In this document: in pieces, positions 57,189-64,000 of the stretch
Numbering within the stretch: position 1 is the first letter of the stretch
Layout of the letters: each line of letters starts with the position of its first letter
From: Pseudoxanthomonas daejeonensis
GTDB taxonomy: Bacteria; Pseudomonadota; Gammaproteobacteria; Xanthomonadales; Xanthomonadaceae
Assembly: GCF_010093205.1 (NCBI RefSeq)
Contig: NZ_PDWN01000001.1
Span: 186,001 to 250,000, forward strand
Length of the DNA: 64,000 nucleotides
Reading direction: 5' to 3'
Position numbers and translations under genes: made by a program
The notes under the pieces: generated by a model
Database searches by the model: none
Seen by the model: the letters and a program-made list of their open reading frames with translations, nothing else
Told to the model about the DNA's origin: nothing

Positions 57189-60100
57189 ATGACCAGCACC
57201 GCCGAACTGACCTCGCCCGCTTCGGCCAACCGGCCGGAGCTGGATACGTTCGACAACGACTACACGCTCGAGCACAAGTACACCCGCCGCGATGGCCGCA
57301 TCTATCTCAGCGGCGTGCAGGCGCTGGTCCGGCTGCCGCTGATGCAGCAGCTGCGCGATGCCGCCGCAGGACTGGATACCGCCGGCTTCATCAGCGGCTA
57401 CCGCGGCAGCCCGCTGGGCGGCTTCGACCTGGAACTGTGGCGCGCGCGCAAGCACCTGGAGGCGGCGAAGGTGCGCTTCCAGCCCGGCCTCAACGAGGAC
57501 CTGGGCGCGACCATGGTCTGGGGCACGCAGCAGACCAACCTGTTCCCCGGCGCCAGGGTCGATGGCGTCTACGCCATGTGGTACGGCAAGGGCCCGGGCG
57601 TGGACCGCTGCGGCGACGTGTTCAAGCACGGCAACGCGGCCGGCACCTGGCGCAACGGCGGCGTGCTCGCGCTGGCCGCCGACGACCATGCCTGCCGCAG
57701 CTCGACCCTGCCGCATGGCAGCGAGGACGAGTTCGTCAGCGCGATGATGCCGGTGCTCAACCCGGCCGGCGTGCAGGACATCCTCGACCTGGGCCTGGTG
57801 GGCTGGGCGATGAGCCGCTACACCGGCCGCTGGATCGGCTTCAAGACGATCGCCGAGACGGTGGAGTCGTCGGCCTCGGTGCAGGTCGATCCGTTCGCGC
57901 GCCAGATCGTGCTGCCGGAGGATTTCGAACTGCCGCCCGGCGGGCTCAACATCCGCTGGCCCGATCCGCCGCTGGACCAGGAGATGCGCCTGCACCGTTA
58001 CGCGGTGCGCGCCGCGCAGGCGTTCGCCCGCGCCAACGGCATCGACAAGGTGGTGATGGATGCGCCGAACGCGCGCCTGGGCATCGTCACCACCGGCAAG
58101 AGCTACCTGGACGTGCTGCAGGCGCTGGAATACCTGGGCCTGGACGAGGCGGCCTGCCGCGACATCGGCATCCGCGTCTACAAGGTCGGCATGACCTGGC
58201 CGCTGGAGCCCGAAGGCATCGCCCGCTTCGCCCGCGGGCTGGAAGACATCGTCGTGGTCGAGGAGAAGCGCGCCTTCCTCGAGCGGCAGATGAAGGAACA
58301 GTTCTACAACTGGCCCAACGACTGGGGCCGGCGCCCGAGCATCGTCGGCAAGTACGACGAAGCCGGCGAGTGGATCCTGCCGTCCACCGGCGAGCTGACC
58401 CCGGCGACGATTGCCGGCGTGATCGGCCGCCGCATTCTGCGCCTGCTCCCATCAAGTGCGATCAATACCGAGTCGATCGAGCAGCGCCTGCGCTGGATGG
58501 ACGCCAAGGAGGCGGAGATGGCGCTGCCGCGCGCCAGCTTCCCGCGCGTGCCGCACTACTGTTCGGGCTGCCCGCACAACACCTCCACGGTGGTGCCGGA
58601 GGGCTCGCGCGCGCTGGGCGGCATCGGCTGCCACTACATGGTCACGTGGATGGACCGCTCCACCGACACCTTCACCCACATGGGCGGCGAAGGCGTGACC
58701 TGGGCCGGGCAGGCCGCGTTCACCGACACCCCGCACGTGTTCCAGAACCTGGGCGACGGCACCTATTTCCACAGCGGCTCGCTGGCCATCCGCCAGGCCG
58801 TCGCGGCGAAGGTGAACATCACCTACAAGATCCTCTACAACGACGCGGTCGCGATGACCGGCGGCCAGCCGGTGGACGGCAGCCTGACCGTACCGGACAT
58901 CGCCCACCAGATGCGCGCCGAAGGCATCGACACGATCATGCTGGTCAGCGACGACATCGGCCGCTGGCACAAGCGCGAACTGTTCCCCTCGGGCGTGGAG
59001 TTCCACGACCGCGCAGAGCTCGATGCGGTGCAGAAGCGCCTGCGCGAGGTGAAGGGCGTCAGCATCCTGATCTACGACCAGACCTGCGCGACCGAGAAGC
59101 GGCGCCGGCGCAAGCGCGGCAAGATCGAGGACCCGCAGAAGCGGGTGATGGTCAACACGCTGGTGTGCGAGGGCTGCGGCGACTGCGGGCAGAAGAGCTT
59201 CTGCGTGTCGGTGCTGCCCAAGGAAACCGAATTCGGCCGCAAGCGCGAGATCGACCAGTCCAACTGCAACAAGGACTACTCGTGCGTGTCGGGCTTCTGC
59301 CCGAGCTTCGTCACCGTGCACGGCGGCAAGCCGCGCAAGGGACGCAAGGCAGACGCGGCGTCGCGGCTGGAGGGCCTGCCCGACCCGGTCTTCCGCTCCG
59401 TGCTCGACCAGCCCTGGAACATCCTGATCACCGGCGTCGGCGGGACCGGCGTGGTCACCATCGGCGCATTGCTGGGCATGGCCGGCCACCTGGAAGGCAA
59501 GGGCGCCACGGTGCTCGACCAGACCGGCCTGGCGCAGAAGGGCGGCGCGGTCACCACCCACATCCGCATCGCGCGCACGCCCGAAGACATCCACGCGGTG
59601 CGTATCGCCGCCGGCGAAGCCGACCTGGTGCTGGGCTGCGACATGGTCGTGGTCAACGACTACTGGGCGCTGTCGAAGGTGCGCGGCGAGCGCTCCGAAG
59701 TGGTGCTCAACACCTACGAAGCGATGCCGGGCACGTTCACCATGCGCCCGGACCTGCACTTCCCCGCCGCCGACATCATCGCCGGGATCAAGCTCGCACT
59801 GGGTGGGCGCGAACCGCGCCTGCTGGACGCCACCCAGCTGGCCACCGCGTTGCTGGGCGATGCCATCGCCACCAACCTGTTCATGCTCGGCTACGCCTGG
59901 CAGCTGGGCCTGGTGCCGATCTCGCACGCCGCGCTGATGCGCGCGATCGAGCTCAACGGCGCGGCGATCGAGATGAACCAGCAGGCCTTCGCCTGGGGCC
60001 GCCTGGCCTCGGTCGATCCGCAGGCGGTGGCGGCCGCCGCCGGCCTGGTCTCCAATCCGGTGACCGCCGACGAGCGCGTGCCCGATGGCCTGCACCAGTT

Positions 60101-60947
60101 GCCGCCCGGCGACTGGGAAGGCAGCGAGTGGGGCAGCACCAGTGCGCCGCACCCGGTGCGGGCCGAGCGCGAGCTGCGAGGCCTGCCCGAACGCGAGGGT
60201 GTCGCCGCAGGCACCGCATCACCGCTGGATGTCGCCACCGGCGAGGTCGCCGCGCTGCCACTGGACGACCTGCGCCTGTCACGCAGCCTCGACGAACTGG
60301 TCGCGCGCCGCGAGAAGTTCCTCACCGATTACCAGGACGCCGCCTATGCACGCCGCTACACCGGCCTGGTAGCCAGGGTCCGCAGCGCCGAGGCACTGAA
60401 GGCCCCGGGTTCGACCGCGCTGGCGGAAGCCGTGGCCCGCTATGCCTTCAAGCTGATGGCCTACAAGGACGAGTACGAGGTCGCCCGCCTGTACACCAGC
60501 GGCGAGTTCCAGCGCCGCCTGCAGCAGCAGTTCGAAGGCGACTACACGCTGCGCTTCCACCTCGCCCCGCCGCTGCTGGCGAAGAAGGACGAACAGGGTC
60601 GGCTGCTCAAGCGCGAGTACGGGCCGTGGATGTTCACCGCGTTCCGCTGGCTGGCCAAGCTGAAGTTCCTGCGCGGCGGTCCGCTGGACCCGTTCGGTCG
60701 CAGCGAAGAACGGCGCACGGAGCGGCAACTCGTCACCGACTACTTCGCCACCATCGACCGGCTGCTGGCGGGGCTCGACGGCGGCAACCTCGCCTTGGCC
60801 GCGGAGATCGCCAGCCTCCCCGAGCACATCCGCGGCTACGGACACGTCAAGGAAGCGCACCTGCACAAGGCCCAGGCTCGTGAAGCCGACCTGCTCCGGG
60901 AGTGGGACAACCCGCTGCGCGTGGTGTTGCGCAGCGACGCTGCCTGA
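57189..60947 (+). CDS. Indolepyruvate:ferredoxin oxidoreductase, single-chain alpha-beta fusion
   Basis: A 1252-residue, oxygen-tolerant-type 2-ketoacid oxidoreductase. The N-terminal half is the TPP-binding IorA region ('FISGYRGSPLGGFDLELW', 'PHYCSGCPHNTSTVVPEGSRALGGIGCHYM', 'GDGTYFHSGSLAIRQAVAA'). A cysteine-rich segment ('VCEGCGDCGQKSFC...NCNKDYSCVSGFCP') can hold iron-sulfur clusters, and the C-terminal IorB region has 'ITGVGGTGVVTIGALLGMA' and a DUF6537-like end. It oxidatively decarboxylates aryl or branched 2-oxoacids to acyl-CoA. ATG 57189 is chosen; an earlier in-frame ATG at 57105 extends into the divergent promoter region. Confidence 0.92.
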   Translation: MTSTAELTSPASANRPELDTFDNDYTLEHKYTRRDGRIYLSGVQALVRLPLMQQLRDAAAGLDTAGFISGYRGSPLGGFDLELWRARKHLEAAKVRFQPGLNEDLGATMVWGTQQTNLFPGARVDGVYAMWYGKGPGVDRCGDVFKHGNAAGTWRNGGVLALAADDHACRSSTLPHGSEDEFVSAMMPVLNPAGVQDILDLGLVGWAMSRYTGRWIGFKTIAETVESSASVQVDPFARQIVLPEDFELPPGGLNIRWPDPPLDQEMRLHRYAVRAAQAFARANGIDKVVMDAPNARLGIVTTGKSYLDVLQALEYLGLDEAACRDIGIRVYKVGMTWPLEPEGIARFARGLEDIVVVEEKRAFLERQMKEQFYNWPNDWGRRPSIVGKYDEAGEWILPSTGELTPATIAGVIGRRILRLLPSSAINTESIEQRLRWMDAKEAEMALPRASFPRVPHYCSGCPHNTSTVVPEGSRALGGIGCHYMVTWMDRSTDTFTHMGGEGVTWAGQAAFTDTPHVFQNLGDGTYFHSGSLAIRQAVAAKVNITYKILYNDAVAMTGGQPVDGSLTVPDIAHQMRAEGIDTIMLVSDDIGRWHKRELFPSGVEFHDRAELDAVQKRLREVKGVSILIYDQTCATEKRRRRKRGKIEDPQKRVMVNTLVCEGCGDCGQKSFCVSVLPKETEFGRKREIDQSNCNKDYSCVSGFCPSFVTVHGGKPRKGRKADAASRLEGLPDPVFRSVLDQPWNILITGVGGTGVVTIGALLGMAGHLEGKGATVLDQTGLAQKGGAVTTHIRIARTPEDIHAVRIAAGEADLVLGCDMVVVNDYWALSKVRGERSEVVLNTYEAMPGTFTMRPDLHFPAADIIAGIKLALGGREPRLLDATQLATALLGDAIATNLFMLGYAWQLGLVPISHAALMRAIELNGAAIEMNQQAFAWGRLASVDPQAVAAAAGLVSNPVTADERVPDGLHQLPPGDWEGSEWGSTSAPHPVRAERELRGLPEREGVAAGTASPLDVATGEVAALPLDDLRLSRSLDELVARREKFLTDYQDAAYARRYTGLVARVRSAEALKAPGSTALAEAVARYAFKLMAYKDEYEVARLYTSGEFQRRLQQQFEGDYTLRFHLAPPLLAKKDEQGRLLKREYGPWMFTAFRWLAKLKFLRGGPLDPFGRSEERRTERQLVTDYFATIDRLLAGLDGGNLALAAEIASLPEHIRGYGHVKEAHLHKAQAREADLLREWDNPLRVVLRSDAA

Positions 60948-61045
60948 GAGGCCTGTCGGGCCGTTTGCCGGGACGCTGGCCTGTCGTTGCGCGCCGTCGC
61001 CCCGCGTCGGCGGCAGGGATCGGCGCGCAGCGGATCCCGATCCAC

Positions 61046-62428
61046 CTAGAAGGTGATCGGGACGCGCGTGGTGAGGGTCAGGTCGGGCGTGTCGCGGGTA
61101 ACCCCCGCGCCTAATGCGACGTTCAACGAAACGTGGTCGTTGAAGCGGTAGGTGCCGCCCAGCAGCAACGTGCCCAGGGTGACCCGGACCGAGCCGGGCA
61201 CGTCCTCGCCGTTCTGCGTGGTCTTGCCGACCATGCTCTGGTCGTAACCGAGGCTGATGGAGGCCTTCTCGTTCAGCGCCAGGCCCAGGCCCACGTTGAA
61301 GCCCCAGATATCGCCGGCCTTCACGTCGCCCAGGTGCTCCTGCTCGCCACCGATCACGGTGCGCGAGACGTCGGTGCGCTCGAAGTTGTAGAGGTAACTG
61401 AAGCTGCCGAAGAACACGACCGGATCGGAGGGATACAGCCAGGTGATGCCCGGCTGGAGCGCATCGAAGCCGCTGCCCATGGGCAGCTCCAGCGGCAGGC
61501 CCGTGCCGGTGGCGTTGGCGACGCACCGGGTCACGCAATCGGTGACGACGTCGAAGATGTCGGTGCCGGACCGGCTCTTGTAGCGCAGCCATCCCACGTA
61601 GAACGCCTTGTCCGGGCCGCCGCGGTTGAACTGGTAGCGCACGGACATCTCCATGTCGCCCAGGCCGCGTCCGCTGGAATTGAACACGCGGTCCAGCGCC
61701 GACCCGGTGAAGATTTCGCGACTGACCGTATCGCCGCTGGCGTAGACGTAGGGAACCTTGAACTCCAGTTCCAGCCGGTTGTTCAGCCCGTAGCGTCCCG
61801 TCATCGTGGCGATCGCGGTGGTCGTCTTGACCTGGCGCACATCGATCAGCCCGATCAGGATCGCCGGGATGACGGTGTATCCGACCAGCACGACGCGATC
61901 GTTGGCCGTATAGCCGTACTGGAGGGAGGGTTCCAGCACGAACGTTCCGGCCGGCGTGAGCGCGCCGGGCTGGTCGAAGATCTGCGCGACTTCCGGGGGG
62001 CGCGAGTCGGACTCGGGGGCCTGGCCCACGGCCTGGGTCTGCGCGTCGGACGCAGGGGGTTGTTGCGTCGGCTGGGCCGCCTGCGCTTGCCCGGTTTCCT
62101 GCGGCGCGTAGGCGACCCCCTGGGCCAACGATGGCACCAGGACCGGAACGGCCGCGCCGCGCGCGCGCGCGTTGGCCAGTATTTCCTCGTTCAATGCAGC
62201 CTGCAGCTGCGCCATTCCCCGGGTCTGTTCGCCCAGCTCGTCGCGCAGCTCCTCTATCCGCCGGGACTGCTGGTTGATCCGGCTCTGCAGCGCATCCAGC
62301 CGGGCCTCGGGCGTAGCTCCACCCGCGGTGTCACCCGAAGACGCTTCCTGCGCACCAACCTGTCCACAGACGACCAGGCCGATGGCCAGGGCCAGCGGCG
62401 CGGCGGCATTGGGCGACATCCGTTTCAT
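61046..62428 (-). CDS. FapF-like outer-membrane protein: coiled coil plus beta-barrel
   Basis: A 460-residue secreted protein: signal peptide (1-26), a coiled coil at about 40-85 ('RLDALQSRINQQSRRIEELRDEL'), a Gln/Pro/Ala linker (about 108-140), then a transmembrane-beta-like domain starting 'GALTPAGTFVLEPSLQYGY' and ending '...TRVPITF', with the C-terminal Phe of outer-membrane barrels. This is the domain order of FapF, the export channel of the Pseudomonas Fap amyloid system; 'SSGRGLGDMEMSVRYQFN' is a strong family-like segment. AAGGAGA precedes ATG 62428. It is the last gene of the operon. Confidence 0.75.
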   Translation of the reverse strand: MKRMSPNAAAPLALAIGLVVCGQVGAQEASSGDTAGGATPEARLDALQSRINQQSRRIEELRDELGEQTRGMAQLQAALNEEILANARARGAAVPVLVPSLAQGVAYAPQETGQAQAAQPTQQPPASDAQTQAVGQAPESDSRPPEVAQIFDQPGALTPAGTFVLEPSLQYGYTANDRVVLVGYTVIPAILIGLIDVRQVKTTTAIATMTGRYGLNNRLELEFKVPYVYASGDTVSREIFTGSALDRVFNSSGRGLGDMEMSVRYQFNRGGPDKAFYVGWLRYKSRSGTDIFDVVTDCVTRCVANATGTGLPLELPMGSGFDALQPGITWLYPSDPVVFFGSFSYLYNFERTDVSRTVIGGEQEHLGDVKAGDIWGFNVGLGLALNEKASISLGYDQSMVGKTTQNGEDVPGSVRVTLGTLLLGGTYRFNDHVSLNVALGAGVTRDTPDLTLTTRVPITF

Positions 62429-62472
62429 GGCGCTCTCCTTGGGGCGGGAGCCGGGTGGCGTGGGCATCGGTA

Positions 62473-62982
62473 TCAGGGCGGGCCTGGAACGCGCGCCAAT
62501 GCATCGCCAAGCGCACCATAGGAGTTGATGCCCTGGAAGACACCCAATGCACCGGTGCCCACTTCGACATGGGTGACCGTGCGGATACGCTGGCTGTCGA
62601 GCGTGTTCTGTATCACCACGCCACCGGCAACACCTGCGGGATCGAAGTGGTTGCCTTCGCCCACCTGGACCACGATGCCCTTGTTGAAATCGGCCAGGGC
62701 CTGCGCCTGTCCGGCATCAAGGTCCACCACATCCGGAATCCGCACCGAGACGCTGGCGACCAGCACGTCGTTGACATAGACGACGCGCTCGATCCCGAAC
62801 GAGAGCATCTGCCCGGACGGCAGCTGGAAACCGCCGCGCATCTCCGCCAGGCGCGCCGGATCGATCGGCTTCCACGCCCCGCCCAACGGCGTGGACCGGC
62901 CATCCCATGCCTGCGCCTGCGCGGACACCGCGGCGCATGCAACAAGCAGCAACGCGGGAAACGATCGACGGACGACGTTCAT
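62473..62982 (-). CDS. FapE-like secreted protein with LAEMRGG motif
   Basis: A 169-residue secreted protein (signal peptide 1-23). After a short linker comes 'DPARLAEMRGGFQLPSGQ' with Gly50-Gly51, then 'FGIERVVYVNDVLVASVSVRIPD', a Gly/Val/Asn-rich middle ('GGVVIQNTLDSQRIRT') and 'GALGVFQGINSYGALGDAL'. The order, size and IQN/FQG patterns recall FapE, a protein of the Pseudomonas amyloid fibre operon. The DPARLAEMRGG motif nearly repeats in the upstream gene at 63682, as if both were processed alike. Four bases separate it from the C39 peptidase gene. Confidence 0.65.
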   Translation of the reverse strand: MNVVRRSFPALLLVACAAVSAQAQAWDGRSTPLGGAWKPIDPARLAEMRGGFQLPSGQMLSFGIERVVYVNDVLVASVSVRIPDVVDLDAGQAQALADFNKGIVVQVGEGNHFDPAGVAGGVVIQNTLDSQRIRTVTHVEVGTGALGVFQGINSYGALGDALARVPGPP

Positions 62983-62986
62983 GGCT

Positions 62987-63685
62987 TCAGATGTCCGTGG
63001 GGCCGCGCCTGGGCGCGGTGATGTTGCGCAATCCATCGCGCTGGATGCCCATGTCGAGCGGCGCCGGGGGCGCCGTGCGCCAGTCGTCGGGATTGTTGAA
63101 GCCGGCCTGCTCCCGCCGGTTGTGCACGACGAACAGCACCCGGTTGTCCCATAGCGCTTCGAAGCGAGAACGCGGCATCGCGCGCGTGCCCCGCGCGGGA
63201 TCGCCCAGCAGCACGCGTCCATTGCGCATGCCCTTGACCACCACGAAATGCCGGTACCCGCGATCGTTCAGGAGCACGATCGCCGGAACACCCTCTTCTT
63301 CGAGCTTTTCCAGCGGCAGCTCGAAGCCATCCGCCTCGAAGCCCTTCGTAGCCAGGTATCGGCGCATGTCCAGCAGCGAGAACCCTTCCTTCCGGATCCT
63401 GGCCTGGTCGCCGTTGTCGTACATCTGCACGAAGACGTCCGCTTCGCTGACCGGATGGCCGTACTGGTAGGTCAACAGCGTCGCCGTGGCCGCGGAGCCG
63501 CAACTGAAGTCGTACTGCTGGGGGACCGTGGTACGGAAGCGCGCCTCCTTCAGGCTGACGACGCGCATGCCGTAGGTGCCGCCACCCTGCGGTACGCGGA
63601 TGTCGGTACTGGCGGCCCACGCGCCATGCGCGCACGCGAATGCGCACGCCAGCGCGCCCCACCCCGCCAGGCGCCGATTGCTCAT
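62987..63685 (-). CDS. Stand-alone secreted C39 peptidase (FapD-like)
   Basis: A 232-residue protein with a signal peptide (1-25) and a peptidase-C39 domain: Gln56/57 and Cys62 in 'QQYDFSCGSAATATLL', His146 in 'GYRHFVVVKG' and Asp162 in 'VLLGDPARGT', the full catalytic set. Unlike bacteriocin exporters it lacks ABC-transporter domains, so it acts free in the periplasm, as FapD of the Fap amyloid system is thought to. Its ATG overlaps the stop of the upstream gene (ATGA), so the two are coupled. It probably processes the neighbours' products. Confidence 0.85.
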   Translation of the reverse strand: MSNRRLAGWGALACAFACAHGAWAASTDIRVPQGGGTYGMRVVSLKEARFRTTVPQQYDFSCGSAATATLLTYQYGHPVSEADVFVQMYDNGDQARIRKEGFSLLDMRRYLATKGFEADGFELPLEKLEEEGVPAIVLLNDRGYRHFVVVKGMRNGRVLLGDPARGTRAMPRSRFEALWDNRVLFVVHNRREQAGFNNPDDWRTAPPAPLDMGIQRDGLRNITAPRRGPTDI

Positions 63686-64000
63686 TGGCCTGGGTTGGCG
63701 AAGATGACCTGGATGCTCATCCCGTTCTGGATCAGCACGTTGCTGCCGCTGTTCTGGATGACCGTGTTGAGGCCGCTGGCGTTGGAGAAGGCTTCGCCGT
63801 TGATGGAATTGGAACCACTGACGACGTGGTCGGCCGTGTTGTCGTGGACGCTACCATCCACGGAAGTGTTGCTTTCATTCGTCTCTTCGCCACCGCGCAT
63901 GGCGGCCAACCGTTCGATATCGACTGCCTCGCTGCCGGCGAAGCCGGGAACGGATGCTGCAGGGAGAAGCGCCTGCCTAGCGTCCGGCGTTGAGGTCGCC
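63682..64000 (-). CDS. Asn/Gly/Ser-rich secreted protein with LAAMRGG motif, cut by window edge
   Basis: The last 105 codons of a gene running off the right edge. The visible part has 'DIERLAAMRGGEETNES' (Gly-Gly at visible residues 36-37) followed by an Asn/Ser/Gly-rich region: 'VVSGSNSINGEAFSNASGLN' and 'TVIQNSGSNVLIQNG', ending 'VIFANPGQ'. Such N/G/S- and IQN-rich sequence fits an amyloid-like or beta-helical subunit. Internal ATG 63900 and TTG 63909 could start a short version, but the open frame upstream and the motif shared with the next-but-one gene argue that the gene is longer. Its position before fapD-E-F-like genes is that of fapC. Confidence 0.65.
   Translation of the reverse strand, partial: ATSTPDARQALLPAASVPGFAGSEAVDIERLAAMRGGEETNESNTSVDGSVHDNTADHVVSGSNSINGEAFSNASGLNTVIQNSGSNVLIQNGMSIQVIFANPGQ

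Noticed and set aside
53324-60883. An open frame of about 2500 codons on the plus strand
   Set aside because: It runs antisense to five genes and then in a shifted frame across the indolepyruvate oxidoreductase gene. Its product is Arg/Gly/Ala/His low-complexity with no domain. It is an artefact of high GC, where stops are rare.

Overview
The window is a very GC-rich, densely packed stretch of a bacterial chromosome. The gene set points to the family Xanthomonadaceae (Lysobacter, Luteimonas, Pseudoxanthomonas, Stenotrophomonas or Xanthomonas relatives). Pointers are a complete oleABCD hydrocarbon pathway with the Xanthomonas-length OleA, an Ax21-family outer-membrane protein, a rhodanese-secB-gpsA block, an oleA-associated UPF0149/SEC-C gene, a GTAG-type REP pair and a glnA-glnK-amtB / ntrBC nitrogen block. 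Genus and species are not resolved from the sequence alone. No rRNA, tRNA, CRISPR array, insertion sequence or prophage was seen.

Layout, left to right. 1-9.8 kb: an edge-truncated PQQ-type sugar dehydrogenase; phrB, an acyltransferase and arfB on the minus strand; a DUF2059 protein; truC; a large M16 protease; and the ubiJ-ubiB pair for ubiquinone synthesis. 9.9-16.5 kb: a 52-residue DUF1328 membrane protein, then the olefin genes oleD, oleC, oleB and oleA on the minus strand, interrupted by two plus-strand genes (a YkgJ-type cysteine-cluster protein and a UPF0149/SEC-C protein) and a REP inverted pair. 16.5-22.8 kb: a DUF4156 lipoprotein, a second large M16 protease, an SDR oxidoreductase, a small secreted protein with three internal repeats behind a sigma-54-type promoter, trmL and the Ax21-family gene. 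22.9-29.2 kb: rhodanese-secB-gpsA, a secreted protein, a thioesterase, and hemD-hemX-hemY. 29.2-33.1 kb: a secreted protein, a FadI-type thiolase, an unknown gene and lipoprotein sodC.

33.2-40.5 kb is a nitrogen-control locus: glnA-glnK-amtB and ntrB-ntrC, all on the minus strand, with an AmpD-type amidase between them. A -24/-12 promoter and three NtrC-type palindromes lie upstream of glnA. A further NtrC-type palindrome abuts the ntrB start codon, so the sequence itself suggests both activation of glnA and feedback on ntrBC.

40.5-57 kb holds envelope and housekeeping genes: uppP, a META/DUF4377 lipoprotein, a YbhB protein, a TPR-sulfotransferase fusion, a YheT hydrolase, a PlsC acyltransferase, a PaaI-type thioesterase, a ParA-SixA-YceI-phospholipase D operon, a Ycf46-like AAA ATPase, an AEC transporter, a 2OG-Fe(II) oxygenase and secreted proteins. 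57.2-60.9 kb is a single 1252-residue indolepyruvate:ferredoxin oxidoreductase fusion.

The right end (61.0-64.0 kb, minus strand) is the most interesting part. It is an operon resembling the fapD-fapE-fapF end of the Pseudomonas functional-amyloid (Fap) system: a stand-alone secreted C39 peptidase, a small secreted protein, and a coiled-coil plus beta-barrel outer-membrane protein. They are preceded by a gene for an Asn/Gly/Ser-rich protein cut by the window edge. Two of the presumed cargo proteins share an almost identical Arg-Leu-Ala-x-Met-Arg-Gly-Gly motif, like the double-glycine sites cut by C39 peptidases. Whether this is a true Fap variant or a related, undescribed export system cannot be settled from this window.
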